Made by a program: the position numbers and the translations under genes. The notes beneath the pieces are model-generated. The model worked only from the letters and a program-made list of their open reading frames with translations. It was not told where the DNA came from and did no database searches. A stretch of 64,000 nucleotides of DNA from Dehalococcoidia bacterium (GTDB lineage: Bacteria; Chloroflexota; Dehalococcoidia; UBA2979): assembly GCA_028279505.1 (NCBI GenBank), contig JANQNP010000010.1, positions 62,001 through 126,000 of the forward strand, in the 5' to 3' direction. How positions within the stretch are numbered: position 1 is the first letter of the stretch; each line of letters begins with the position of its first letter. This document shows, in pieces, positions 19,394 through 32,352 of this stretch.

Positions 19394-20383
19394 CTAACGG
19401 GCGGTCCATTCGCTCGCCGAGGGCACGCCAGCCAACGAGGTCGCCGACCGCACGCCATCGAGGACCGCGCGCTCCACCGCCCGCACGGCGAACGCCTCGA
19501 CCGCGCGGTACCCCGCGGCGTCGACCTCGATCTCCCCAGTGGCGAGCCCGAAGATCGTGTCGCCGTCGGAGCGCGTGTGCACCGGCCAGATCGTGGACGC
19601 GAAGCCGTCGTGCGCGACGGTGGCCACGCGGTTGATCTGCGTCTTCGTGAGCCGCGCGTTGGTCGCGACGATCGCCAGCGACGTGTTCGTCGGCGGATCG
19701 CCCCCCTCCCCGTCCTCGGCCGGCATTGCCGCCACCCGCAAGATCGCGTCGAGGTCCAGGAACCCGCGCTCATCGCCCCGAGGCGCCGCCACCGTCTCCC
19801 CGGTGTGCGGATCGCGAATCGACCCCACGGCGTTCACCGCCGCGATCGCCGCCACGACCACACCCGTGTCGAGCTGCTCGCTCGCCGTGCCGATCCCACC
19901 CTTGATCGCCCGCTCCGAGCCGCCCTGCTTCGCCACGGTGGCGCCGGTCCCGGCCCCCACCGTCCCGGTCTCCACCCGTCCACCCGAGGCCCGGCGCAAC
20001 GCCCGACGCCCCGCGTCGGCGGTCGGGTGCTTTGGCCGGCCAACGCCGAGGTCGAACAGGATCGCCGAGGGCACGATCGGAACGATGCTGTCGTGGAAGT
20101 TGAGCCCGACGCCCTGCGCCGCCAGCTCCTGCATCACCCCGCTCGCCGCCTCGAGTCCGAACGCCGATCCGCCCCCGAGCACGACGGCGTGCACTTCCTC
20201 GATCAGGTTCCCGGGGCGCAGCAGGTCGGTCTCGCGGGTCCCTGGCGCCGCGCCTCGGACGTCCACGCCACCGACGGTGCCCGGCGGACAGGCGACCACG
20301 GTGCAGCCGGTCGCGTTGCGACGGTCGGTCCAGTGGCCAACGCGAATACCGGGAACGTCGGTCAGCGCGTCACGGATCGGCAT
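19394..20383 (-). CDS. P1 family peptidase (DmpA-like)
   Basis: ALTDVPGIRVGHWTDRRNATGCTVV, VVLGGGSAFGLEAASGVM, TNTSLAIVATNARLTK. Confidence 0.88.
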   Translation of the reverse strand: MPIRDALTDVPGIRVGHWTDRRNATGCTVVACPPGTVGGVDVRGAAPGTRETDLLRPGNLIEEVHAVVLGGGSAFGLEAASGVMQELAAQGVGLNFHDSIVPIVPSAILFDLGVGRPKHPTADAGRRALRRASGGRVETGTVGAGTGATVAKQGGSERAIKGGIGTASEQLDTGVVVAAIAAVNAVGSIRDPHTGETVAAPRGDERGFLDLDAILRVAAMPAEDGEGGDPPTNTSLAIVATNARLTKTQINRVATVAHDGFASTIWPVHTRSDGDTIFGLATGEIEVDAAGYRAVEAFAVRAVERAVLDGVRSATSLAGVPSASEWTAR

Positions 20384-20399
20384 CGATGGATCGCCGGCG

Positions 20400-21362
20400 T
20401 TAGCCGACGTTGCTCGACTCGGAGGCGGGGCGATCCGGGACCGGGTTCAGCAGGCGGGCCGGCACGATCCGGTCGATGAACGCGAGGCAGCGGTCCATGT
20501 ACTCCCGCGGGTGCTGCGGGTAGTAGCAGCAGTGGCCGTAGTGGTCGTGCAGCGCCCAGACCTCGTGACGGTGGTTCAGCGACGACGCCGCCAGGTTCAG
20601 CGAGTGCGACACTGGCACCTCGTCGTCGACCTGGGCGTGGATGAACAGGATCGGCACCTCGACGCGGTCGACGTCATCGATCGGCGCCAGCGCGTCTGGG
20701 TCGGCGTTGAACAGCCGCCGCGTGAACCAGCACGACGCGTTGAACAGGTGCTCGGGCAGCCGCCCGTGCTGGTAGCGCAACAGGTCCCGCATCGAGGCGA
20801 CCGGCGAATCCGCGATCACCCCCGCGATGCCGGTGGTCCCAGGTGTGCCCTCGATCGCCAGCGCGGCGCCAAACCCGAAGCCATGCAGCACGATCGGAAG
20901 CTGCCCCACGCGCCGCCGCACGTAGGCGATGGCGGCCTGAACATCGAGGCCTTCGGTCGTTCCGAGGTGGTCGCGCCGCCCGGCCGACTCGCCACGCCCG
21001 CGCAGGTCGAACGCGAAGACGTTGAACCCGCGCCGCACGTACTCGGCCTGCAGGTTGAGCAGCCCATGCTCCGCGTCGGCGCGCGTGCCGGCCCGGTCGT
21101 GGATGAGGATCACCGTCGCCCGCGCCCCCGGCGATTCGAGGAACCACCCGGCCAGCGTGAGCTGATCGGCGGTCAGGAACTGCACGTCCTGGAACCGCAG
21201 TCCGAGGTCGGCGGGCGTGCCCTGCACGCGGCGCCGCTTGGAGCGGGTGTAGAGGTCCGCGAAATAGACGGCCGTAGCGGCGTATGCGAGTACGCCGATC
21301 AGCACTATCGCGAACGCTACGACGAAGATCACGATCGACACCCGCTGCCCGGGGAGGCACAC
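20400..21362 (-). CDS. Alpha/beta hydrolase
   Basis: N-terminal TM; ILIHDRAGTRAD, VFAFDLRGRGES, HGFGFGAALAIE nucleophile-elbow region, HDHYGHC. Confidence 0.75.
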   Translation of the reverse strand: MCLPGQRVSIVIFVVAFAIVLIGVLAYAATAVYFADLYTRSKRRRVQGTPADLGLRFQDVQFLTADQLTLAGWFLESPGARATVILIHDRAGTRADAEHGLLNLQAEYVRRGFNVFAFDLRGRGESAGRRDHLGTTEGLDVQAAIAYVRRRVGQLPIVLHGFGFGAALAIEGTPGTTGIAGVIADSPVASMRDLLRYQHGRLPEHLFNASCWFTRRLFNADPDALAPIDDVDRVEVPILFIHAQVDDEVPVSHSLNLAASSLNHRHEVWALHDHYGHCCYYPQHPREYMDRCLAFIDRIVPARLLNPVPDRPASESSNVG

Positions 21363-21443
21363 AGAAGGTTCTGGGGAACTTCAGCGGAACGTATCAGCGC
21401 TCAATCAGCCCGGGCAACCGGGGTACACCCCACCCGTTATGTC

Positions 21444-22262
21444 CTAACGACGCTGGCACCGAGGGCAGTAGTGCGTCCCGCGCCCCCCGAGCCGGATCTT
21501 CCTGATGATTGACCCGCAGCGGTCACAGGGCTCACCGTCCCGCCGGAACACGTGGACACGCGTCTTATGTAGCCCCTCACCCCCGAGGCCGTCGACATAG
21601 TTCGAGAACGTCGTCCCACCGTCTGTGAGCGACCGCTCCAGCGCCTCAACCACTGCGTCGTGCAGGCGCGCGACCCGCCGTGGCCCCAGCGTGTTCGCCG
21701 ACGTCCGAGGATCGACACCCGCGATGTAACACGCCTCGTCGGCGTAGATGTTCCCGACCCCGGCTGCGACCTTCTGATCGAGCAGCGCCGACTTCACCGC
21801 CACGGAGCGCCGCCCGAGCTGGTCCCGCAGCCACGCGGTGGTGAACGCCTCGGAGACCGCGTCCGGCCCCACGTTCGGCATCGCGTCGCGCGGATCCTCG
21901 ACGAGGTGCCAGGTGCCGAACTTGCGGAGGTCGTTGAAGCGCAGGATGGTGCCGTCCTCGAACGTGACGCGCGCCCGCTCGTAGCGGTGTGGCTCATCGA
22001 CCGGCGCCACGACCAGCGAGCCGCTCATCCGCAGGTGCAGCACCCACGTCCGGCCGTCGTCGAGCGCCGCCAGCAGGTACTTCCCGTGGCGCGTGAGCGC
22101 CTCGATCGTCCGCCCGCTGAGCTGCGCCTCCAGCTCCCGAGGTGCGTGCGTCATCGCGAGGCGTTCCGCCCCGGCGTGGATCGCCACCGTCGCGATCGTC
22201 TGCCCGACGATCGCCGGTGCCAGCTGCTTGCGGGTGGTCTCGACCTCGGGCAGCTCGGGCAT
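21444..22262 (-). CDS. mutM: Formamidopyrimidine-DNA glycosylase
   Basis: PELPEVETTRKQL N-terminus; C-terminal zinc finger CDRCGSIIRKIRLGGRGTHYCPRCQ. Confidence 0.96.
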   Translation of the reverse strand: MPELPEVETTRKQLAPAIVGQTIATVAIHAGAERLAMTHAPRELEAQLSGRTIEALTRHGKYLLAALDDGRTWVLHLRMSGSLVVAPVDEPHRYERARVTFEDGTILRFNDLRKFGTWHLVEDPRDAMPNVGPDAVSEAFTTAWLRDQLGRRSVAVKSALLDQKVAAGVGNIYADEACYIAGVDPRTSANTLGPRRVARLHDAVVEALERSLTDGGTTFSNYVDGLGGEGLHKTRVHVFRRDGEPCDRCGSIIRKIRLGGRGTHYCPRCQRR

Positions 22263-22305
22263 CAGCCGGTGGTACGGCGCGATCGAAGCGACCGAGGGGC
22301 GCGAC

Positions 22306-25179
<2,874 letters not shown>

Positions 25180-25185
25180 CCGGGG

Positions 25186-25191
25186 AGTATA
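25186..25191 (-). promoter_or_regulatory. -10 TATACT 6 nt before the polA GTG (leaderless candidate)
   Basis: Minus strand TATACT-N6-GTG. Confidence 0.5.
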
Positions 25192-25268
25192 GCCCTCGGT
25201 GAGCGCACCGCCCGAGGCCCGCGCTTGGGCCCGTGCTCGGGTCGAGGTGCGCCCGTACACTGCGCCGA

Positions 25269-28200
25269 ATGACTCGCTACCGCTCGCTGCCGATCCTTGC
25301 GATCCGTCGGATGGCCGGGAACTGGCGGCTACTGTCGAGCGTCGTCCTCGGCACCATGGTGGCGGGCGCGATCCTCTCCGCGACGATCATCTACTCCGAC
25401 GCGATCCGCGACCTCGGTCTCAAGTTCGCCATTGACCAGCTCGACGCCACCGAGCTCGACGTCAAGGTCTTCCGCAGCACCCAGACAGTCAGCCCCCAGG
25501 GCTATCAACGCGCCGAGGATCGCGTCGGTCAGGCCACGGCCAGCGCCCTCGGCCCCGCCGCTGCCGGCGTCGTCCGGCAAGGCACCAGCGCCACGTTCTA
25601 CCCGGTGTCGCCGGGCTCCATGCCGGACTTCGAGGACGACACCCGCCCCCGAGGCAACTTCGTCTTCCGCTCCGACATCGAGTCGTTCGTCACCGTCCTC
25701 GACGGTGAGCTCCCGGAGGTCATGGCGCCCGGTGCCGACGGTCCGCTCCTCGCGGCGATCGGCGCCCGCACGGCGGAGCTGAACGACCTGTCGGTCGGCG
25801 ACGACCTCGATCTGTTCCCGTTCTGGGACGAGGAGGCTCCGCCGATCCCCGCCCGCATCGTCGGCATCATCGAGGCGAACGACATCAACGAGCGCTACTG
25901 GGCCGGCGAACCGGCATCGCTCGACGCGCCCTCACGCTCCTGGGAGACCGTCCTCCTCCACATCCCAGAGAGCACCTTCTTCGGCGTGCTCGCCGACCGG
26001 CTGCCGGAGATGGTCGCCGACTACGACAGCATCTTCGAAGTCAATCTCGATGCCCTCGACGCCCGCAACGCAGTCCCGATCGCCGATCGCGTCGCCGGGC
26101 TCAACGCCGTATTCGAGCGCACCGAGGAACGCACCCGCACGATCACGGAGCTGACCCCGGTCCTCCGCACCTTCGATGAGAAGCTGTTCTTCACGAGGAT
26201 CCCGCTTTTCGTCCTGCTGCTGCAGATCGGCGGCATCGTCGCCTATTACCTCGTCATGGTGAGCACGATGCTCACGGAACGGCAGACCGCCGAAATCGCC
26301 ACGCTCCGCAGCCGCGGTGCCACCACCGGCCAGCTCCTGACGCAGTACGGGATCGAGGGCGTGCTCCTCGCGGCGATCGCCGTGATCACCGGGCCGCCGT
26401 TGGCGGCCCTCATCATCTCCGCGCTCGGACCAACGCCGGCCTTCTCGGCGCTCTCCGACGGAGGGCCGCTCGACGTCCGCCTCTCCGGTCAGGCCTACAT
26501 CCTCGCCGGCGTCGGCGCCCTCCTCGCCTTCGCCGCCCTGGTCGTGCCGGCGTGGCTCGCCACGCGCCGCACCGTCGTCGAGTTCAAGCGATCCACCGCC
26601 AGGCCGCGCGCGACACCCGCCTTCCTCCGCTACTACCTCGATGTCGCGCTCGTGCTGCTGGTCGCGCTTGTGTTCTGGCGCCTGTCGCAGCAGGAGCAGC
26701 TCTTCACCGAGACGCTCTTCGGCGAGACCCAGGCCGACCCGTTCCTGCTGGCGACGCCCGCGGTCTTCATGGTCACGGTCGGCATCGTCTTCCTCCGCAT
26801 CTTCCCGCTGGTGCTGAGGCTCGTCGCGTGGATGGTCGGCTGGACGCGCAGCGTCGCCGCGGTCGTCAGCCTGAGGTCGCTCGTCCGCAACCCCACCCAC
26901 TACACGCGCCTCGTGCTGCTCCTCATGTTCGCGACCGGCGTCGGCATGTTCGGCGCGACCTTCTCCGCCACGCTCGACCGCTCGTACCAGGAGCGCGCAG
27001 ACTACGTCGCCGGCAGCGACGTGCGCGCCGACAACCTCCGCGCCCTGAACGCCGTCGGGACGCCCGTCTTCCTCGAAAGCGTCGAGAGCGTGCCGGCCGA
27101 CGCCACGCTCCCAATCGTCCGCACCGGCGGCTCCATCGACGTCCTCGGCCGGTTCGAGCGCGTCGAGGTCGTCGCCGTCGACCCCAACCACTTCGAGGAG
27201 GTCGCGTTCTGGCGCGATGACTTCTCGACCGTCCCGCTTTCCGAGCTCGTCACCACGCTCCAGGCCAACGAGCCACCCGAACGCCTCGGCGTCGAACTCC
27301 CCGAGGGCGCCCGTCAGCTCGGCATCTGGTTGAAGGCGCCGACCCTCCGAGGTGGGTTCAGCGCGACGATCGTCGTCCGCGACGCGAACGGCGTCCCCGG
27401 CGAGTTCTACGTCGGCGACCTTCGGCCGCGCGACGCGGTTGCCGAGGAGTGGCGTTTCTACACAACGACTCTCGATCAGCAGCTCGGCCGGTTCGGGCGC
27501 CCGCTGAATCGAGAGCCGCTGACCCCGCCGCTGATCCTCGAGTCGTTCCACATTTCGACCTCCAGCCGGCTCGCCGCCTCCGCCGGCACCCTCCTCGTCG
27601 GCCCGCTCTACTCCAGCGAGACTCCGGTCTCCGAGGCCCAGCTACCAACCGCGGAGCCATTCGCGAACGCGACGCTCGTCACGAACTTCACCGACCCACG
27701 CTTCGAGGCCATCGACGGCTTCCTGCCCGGCGCGAGCGGAGGCAATCTCCTGACCAGCCCAGACGCGCCCGAGGGCGTCACGCAGGTCGCTCGACTCGAA
27801 TGGGCGACCGCCGGACGCGCCGCCCAGATCCGCGGAATCCGCGAGCGCGTCGATCCGACCCCGATGCAGGTCTACCTCTCGCGCGACCTCGCCGAGCTGC
27901 TCGAACTCACCCCGCAGGACTCGTTCAACATCTCCGTCTTCTCGCGGTTCCACGAGGCGATCTACGCCGGCCCCATCGACCTCTTCCCGACCTACCGCCC
28001 CGACGAGTCGAACGTCGCCCTCGCCGTCATGAACGCGGACCGGCTCCTCCAGAGCTCCGCCGCAGCCCAGGCCGACCGAGCCGCCGGCTATAACGAGGTC
28101 TGGTACCGCACCTCGGATCCCGAAGCCACGGCCCTCGCCGTCGCGGCGTTCGAGCCCGCCGACCTCGTACAGGCGGAGGCAGAGCTCCTCGAGCAGCAGG

Positions 28201-28646
28201 AAGACCCGCTCGTCGCAGCCGGCTGGGAGGGCATCCTCGCCATCTCCTTCGGCGCCGTGCTGCTCCTGTCCGCCATCGGCTTCATCGTCTACTCCTACCT
28301 GACCGCGCAGCAGCGCGGCTTGGAGTTCGCCATCCTCCGGACCCTCGGCTTCTCGAGGATCCAGGTCTTCACGGTAGTCATGGTCGAGCAGGCCTTCGTG
28401 ATCGTCGCGGGCATGGGACTCGGCACCGTCGTCGGCCTCCAGATCGGGCAGCTGATGATGGACTTCCTCGCCACCGACGAGCGCGGTCGCGAGGTCCTCC
28501 CGCCGTTCCTGCTCGCCGTCTCATGGCCGCAGGTGTTCGTGGTCTGGGGGATCCTCGGCGCGGTGTTCGCCACGACGATCGCAGCGGTGGTGCTGTTGTA
28601 CCTTCGGTTGGCCGTCCACCGCGCGCTGCGGATCGGCGACGCATGA
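25269..28646 (+). CDS. ABC transporter permease, large FtsX/MacB-type (1125 aa)
   Basis: Repeated FtsX-like TM modules (VMVSTMLTERQTAEIATLRSRGATTGQLLTQYG; AQQRGLEFAILRTLGFSRIQVFTVVMVEQAFVI); TACACT 7 nt before ATG. Confidence 0.88.
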   Translation: MTRYRSLPILAIRRMAGNWRLLSSVVLGTMVAGAILSATIIYSDAIRDLGLKFAIDQLDATELDVKVFRSTQTVSPQGYQRAEDRVGQATASALGPAAAGVVRQGTSATFYPVSPGSMPDFEDDTRPRGNFVFRSDIESFVTVLDGELPEVMAPGADGPLLAAIGARTAELNDLSVGDDLDLFPFWDEEAPPIPARIVGIIEANDINERYWAGEPASLDAPSRSWETVLLHIPESTFFGVLADRLPEMVADYDSIFEVNLDALDARNAVPIADRVAGLNAVFERTEERTRTITELTPVLRTFDEKLFFTRIPLFVLLLQIGGIVAYYLVMVSTMLTERQTAEIATLRSRGATTGQLLTQYGIEGVLLAAIAVITGPPLAALIISALGPTPAFSALSDGGPLDVRLSGQAYILAGVGALLAFAALVVPAWLATRRTVVEFKRSTARPRATPAFLRYYLDVALVLLVALVFWRLSQQEQLFTETLFGETQADPFLLATPAVFMVTVGIVFLRIFPLVLRLVAWMVGWTRSVAAVVSLRSLVRNPTHYTRLVLLLMFATGVGMFGATFSATLDRSYQERADYVAGSDVRADNLRALNAVGTPVFLESVESVPADATLPIVRTGGSIDVLGRFERVEVVAVDPNHFEEVAFWRDDFSTVPLSELVTTLQANEPPERLGVELPEGARQLGIWLKAPTLRGGFSATIVVRDANGVPGEFYVGDLRPRDAVAEEWRFYTTTLDQQLGRFGRPLNREPLTPPLILESFHISTSSRLAASAGTLLVGPLYSSETPVSEAQLPTAEPFANATLVTNFTDPRFEAIDGFLPGASGGNLLTSPDAPEGVTQVARLEWATAGRAAQIRGIRERVDPTPMQVYLSRDLAELLELTPQDSFNISVFSRFHEAIYAGPIDLFPTYRPDESNVALAVMNADRLLQSSAAAQADRAAGYNEVWYRTSDPEATALAVAAFEPADLVQAEAELLEQQEDPLVAAGWEGILAISFGAVLLLSAIGFIVYSYLTAQQRGLEFAILRTLGFSRIQVFTVVMVEQAFVIVAGMGLGTVVGLQIGQLMMDFLATDERGREVLPPFLLAVSWPQVFVVWGILGAVFATTIAAVVLLYLRLAVHRALRIGDA

Positions 28647-28671
28647 CCGGTTCCGTCCAACGCAGCGGATC

Positions 28672-29595
28672 GTGGTGGAGAAGACCGTGGTGACAGCCGC
28701 CGACTCGCCGTACATCCACTGCGAGGACCTGTTCAAGATCTACAAGACCGAGGAGCTCGAAGTCGTCGCGCTCCGCGGCCTCGATCTCCGCGTCCAGGCC
28801 GGCGAGATGATGGCAATCGTCGGCGCCTCCGGATCCGGTAAGTCGACGCTGCTCAACATCCTCTCCGGCCTCGACCAGCCCTCCGCCGGCCGCGTCACCG
28901 TCGGCGAGCGCGACCTCCTCACCGTCACCGACGACGATCTCGTCGACTATCGCCGGTCCGAGGTGGGCTTCGTCTGGCAGCAGACCGGCCGCAATCTCAT
29001 CCCCTACCTCACCGCGCTCCAGAACATCGAGGTGCCGATGATCCTCGAGGGCCGGTCGCGCCGGGAGGCGCGCGAACGCGCCGAGTACCTCCTCAACGAG
29101 GTCGGCCTCGCCGAGAAGGCGAAGCGCAAGCCGAACGAGCTGTCGGGCGGCGAGCAGCAGCGCGTCGCCATCGGCGTCGCGCTCGCCAACAACCCGCCGC
29201 TCCTCCTCGCGGACGAGCCCACCGGCGAACTCGACAGCGCCACCGCCGACGAGGTCTTCCAGGTCTTCCGCCGGCTCAACGAGTCGACCGGCGTCACCAT
29301 CGTCATCGTCACCCACGACCGCGAGATCACGAGCCGCGTCGACCGCGTCGTCGCCATGCGCGACGGCCGCACCAGCACCGAGATCGTCCACTACGTGCAG
29401 TTCGCCCGAGGTGAGGGCGAGATCACCGAGGAGTTCGCGGTCGTCGACCGCACCGGCCGCCTCCAGATCCCGCGCGAGTACCTCGACGAGCTCGGCATCG
29501 ACCGCCGCGCCCGCGTCGAGATCGAGCACGACCGCGTCGAGGTGCGCCCCGAGAAGCCGCCGACCGACAGCCAGCCACCCTGGAAGCGCCCGTGA
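28672..29595 (+). CDS. ABC transporter ATP-binding protein with AbrB-like C-terminal tail
   Basis: GASGSGKSTLLNILSGLD, LSGGEQQRVAIGVALANNP, LLADEPTGELDS; tail VVDRTGRLQIPREYLDELGIDRRARVEIEHDRVEV. Confidence 0.92.
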   Translation: MVEKTVVTAADSPYIHCEDLFKIYKTEELEVVALRGLDLRVQAGEMMAIVGASGSGKSTLLNILSGLDQPSAGRVTVGERDLLTVTDDDLVDYRRSEVGFVWQQTGRNLIPYLTALQNIEVPMILEGRSRREARERAEYLLNEVGLAEKAKRKPNELSGGEQQRVAIGVALANNPPLLLADEPTGELDSATADEVFQVFRRLNESTGVTIVIVTHDREITSRVDRVVAMRDGRTSTEIVHYVQFARGEGEITEEFAVVDRTGRLQIPREYLDELGIDRRARVEIEHDRVEVRPEKPPTDSQPPWKRP

Positions 29596-30359
29596 CCAGC
29601 TCCGCGAACACGATGATCGACGTCCAGGGCGTCAGCCGCGCCTTCCACACCGCCGGCACCACCGTCCACGCCGTCCGCGACGTCTCGCTCGAGGTCGCTC
29701 GCGGCGAGTTCCTCGCCATCATCGGCCGCTCCGGCTCCGGTAAGACCACACTCCTCAACCTGATCGCCGGCCTCGACAAGCCCGACAGTGGCGCCGTCTT
29801 CGTAGACGGCGAGGACATCACGAAGTACGGCGACCGCGAGATGACCGAGTTCCGCCGCCACACCATCGGCTTCGTGTTCCAGTCCTTCGGCCTCCTGCCG
29901 CTACTGTCCGCCGCCGAGAACGTCGAGCTGGCGCTCCGCATCGCCGGCGCCGGTCTCCGCGATCGAGGACGGCGAACCGACGAGCTCCTCGAGCAGGTCG
30001 GGCTCACCCCCCGCGCCGGCCACCGCCCGTACGAGCTGTCGGGTGGCGAGCAGCAGCGCGTCGCGGTTGCGCGCGCCCTCGCCAACGAGCCCCCGCTCCT
30101 GATCGCCGACGAACCGACTGGCGAGCTCGACTCCGCCACCGGCGCCCAGATCTTCCAGCTCCTCCGCGATGTCGCCGCCTCCGGCGTCACCGTCGTCACC
30201 GCCACGCACGACCCCTTCGTCATCGAGCACGTCGACCGCATCGTGGAGATGGACGACGGCGCCCTGGTCAGCAAACCCGCTGACGAGGAGCCCGCTCCCG
30301 CGGCGCCCGGCCCCGCCCGTCGCGCGCTCCCGCCGAGGCGGCCGCCACCCGGGGTCTGA
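29592..30359 (+). CDS. ABC transporter ATP-binding protein (LolD/MacB-like)
   Basis: GRSGSGKTTLLNLIAGLD, LSGGEQQRVAVARALANEP, LIADEPTGELDS. Confidence 0.94.
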   Translation: MTSSANTMIDVQGVSRAFHTAGTTVHAVRDVSLEVARGEFLAIIGRSGSGKTTLLNLIAGLDKPDSGAVFVDGEDITKYGDREMTEFRRHTIGFVFQSFGLLPLLSAAENVELALRIAGAGLRDRGRRTDELLEQVGLTPRAGHRPYELSGGEQQRVAVARALANEPPLLIADEPTGELDSATGAQIFQLLRDVAASGVTVVTATHDPFVIEHVDRIVEMDDGALVSKPADEEPAPAAPGPARRALPPRRPPPGV

Positions 30360-30360
30360 C

Positions 30361-30930
30361 ATGCCGGTCGTGCACACCCTCGCGGCCAGACTCCGTCCCG
30401 AGGCCGATCAAGCGCTCTTGGAGGGCGCCACAAGCGCAGCTCAGGAGCTGCGCTCGGCACCCGGCGTCGTCGCGACCCGTGTCGGCCGCTCGGACTCCCA
30501 CCTCGTCGCCGCCGCCTGGCTGCCGGACGCCGGCGCGCTCGAGCCCTTCGCGGCGTCGCCGCCGCACATGAACTTCATCATGCGCGGCCTCGCCCCCCTC
30601 ATCGAGGGCATGTGGAGCATCTCCGTCGACACCGACCGCGACGCACCCGACGCCGACGCCGCCTCGATCTGCGCGCTCGCGCTCCCCGAGGCCCCCGGCA
30701 TCTTCGAGTGGCAGGTCCGCCGCCAGCTCGAGGCGATCGACGCGCTCCCCGGCACCGCCTGGCTCGGCCCCGCCGTCGAGGAACGCGAACGCTACCGTGC
30801 CGGCGGCGTCGTCCTGCTCGACCCGGTGGCTGCGGACGGCTTCGCCGACCAGCTCGACGTCACCACCGACGACGCAATGCACCTAGAAGTCGCGTTCGTC
30901 CCGCTGATCGGCGACGCTGAGACATCATGA
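30361..30930 (+). CDS. Hypothetical protein
   Basis: Starts MPVVHTLAARLRPEADQ 2 nt after the upstream stop; ATGA overlap with the next gene. Confidence 0.7.
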   Translation: MPVVHTLAARLRPEADQALLEGATSAAQELRSAPGVVATRVGRSDSHLVAAAWLPDAGALEPFAASPPHMNFIMRGLAPLIEGMWSISVDTDRDAPDADAASICALALPEAPGIFEWQVRRQLEAIDALPGTAWLGPAVEERERYRAGGVVLLDPVAADGFADQLDVTTDDAMHLEVAFVPLIGDAETS

Positions 30931-31553
30931 GCGACGACCGGCGCGAGCCCCCGCCGCCACTCCGTAGCGATCGCCGCACGCGGACCCGTCCGCGACGCCG
31001 CCGTCCGACGTTTCGGCCACCCCCATCGCTCCGGCGCCGTCGCGCGGCGCTGAACCGCTGGACCCTGATCCTCGGCGTCCTCGTCGGCGCCTCCGCCATC
31101 CTCGCCGCGCTGCTCGCACGCAACGAGGACGGCGCACCCATCCCCGCGGACGTCGGCCCGACCGCCCCCGCCGGCGCCGCCGCCGTCGACGTCGTCGAGG
31201 TCATCGACGGCGACACCCTCCGCGTGGAAGCCGCCGACGGCTCACAGCTCACCGTCCGCCTCTACGGCGTCGACACGCCCGAACGAGGCGAGGCCTGCTA
31301 CTCCGAGGCGCGCTCGCGCCTCCGCGAACTCGCGGGCGACTCCATCCTCCTGCTGCCGGACGAGCGGCTCCAGGACCCCGGCGGCCGCGAGCTGCGCTAT
31401 GTCTTCACCGAGGAAGGCGTGTCGGTCGACGCCGCATTGCTCCACGAGGGCCTGGCGATCGCCTGGCGCCGGGACGGTGCCTTCGTCGACGAGTTCGTTG
31501 CTCTCGAAGACGCCGCCGCCGCCGCCGAGACCGGCTGCCTCTGGGCCGGCTAG
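30927..31553 (+). CDS. Membrane-anchored thermonuclease (SNase-like)
   Basis: N-terminal TM; VVEVIDGDTLRVEAADGSQLTVRLYGVDTPERGEACYSEAR. Confidence 0.88.
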   Translation: MSDDRREPPPPLRSDRRTRTRPRRRRPTFRPPPSLRRRRAALNRWTLILGVLVGASAILAALLARNEDGAPIPADVGPTAPAGAAAVDVVEVIDGDTLRVEAADGSQLTVRLYGVDTPERGEACYSEARSRLRELAGDSILLLPDERLQDPGGRELRYVFTEEGVSVDAALLHEGLAIAWRRDGAFVDEFVALEDAAAAAETGCLWAG

Positions 31554-32335
31554 CTCCCGTCCGCGGGCAGCTCGAACGACTCCAGCCGGAAGATCAGGTC
31601 GCCGTTATCCCACTGCACCAGCTGGTGCGGCGCCTCCACGTTGATCCACGCGCTGCGGATCGCGCGGCCGTTGCGCACGATCACGCGCCACGCCTCGAAC
31701 GTCCCCGCCGGCACCTCGATCGTTTCGCGCGCTGGGGTCTGGATGTTCACCGTCTGCTGCCGGCGCTCGATCGGGTTGACCGAGACGTAGTTGAGGTCCA
31801 GCTCCTCGTCGAAGTCGAGCGTGCGCCACAGCCAGAGCGATGACTCGTTGTCGTAGTAGTCGGCGCGCAGTTCCAGCTCGCGCGCCTCGGGTCGACCGTC
31901 GATGTTGCGCTCGACGTTGAGGACGTCTTCGTCCCCCTCGTCGGTGTACGTCCAGTCATAGGTGTCGCGAATGACCCGGCCGTCGTCGTCCTCGCGGACC
32001 GCCTCGCGAAGCGCGCCGAACGGCGCCAACGTCGAAGCGTCGACCGCCAGCTCCGTCACGTCCGTCGCCGCCGCGCGATCGTCCTCGGCGATCCCCTCGT
32101 ACCGCTGTTCGAGGACGAATCGCGACCCCTCGAGGCGCGTCACCAGCTCCCCGGTACCGAACGACTCCCCGTCGATGTCCTCGAGGGCGTAGACGTAGCG
32201 CTCCCCGTCGATCAGCGGCACCTGCGCCACGATCAGCGTCGTCTCGGCGCTCGGCGTCCCGGCCCCGCAGCCCGCGCCCACCACGAGGGCGATCGCACTC
32301 AGGACAATGACAGCCAACTTGAACGGTGACAGCAC
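31550..32335 (-). CDS. Hypothetical lipoprotein
   Basis: Signal peptide with lipobox (ALVVGAGCG). Confidence 0.7.
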   Translation of the reverse strand: MLSPFKLAVIVLSAIALVVGAGCGAGTPSAETTLIVAQVPLIDGERYVYALEDIDGESFGTGELVTRLEGSRFVLEQRYEGIAEDDRAAATDVTELAVDASTLAPFGALREAVREDDDGRVIRDTYDWTYTDEGDEDVLNVERNIDGRPEARELELRADYYDNESSLWLWRTLDFDEELDLNYVSVNPIERRQQTVNIQTPARETIEVPAGTFEAWRVIVRNGRAIRSAWINVEAPHQLVQWDNGDLIFRLESFELPADGS

Positions 32336-32352
32336 TCGGGTGTTGATGATCG

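Noticed and set aside
19539-21512. 657-aa + strand ORF
   Set aside because: Antisense to the P1 peptidase and alpha/beta hydrolase; no domain signature.
25932-27551. 539-aa minus-strand ORF within the ABC permease
   Set aside because: Glu/Asp/Gly-rich shadow ORF antisense to a clear FtsX-like permease.
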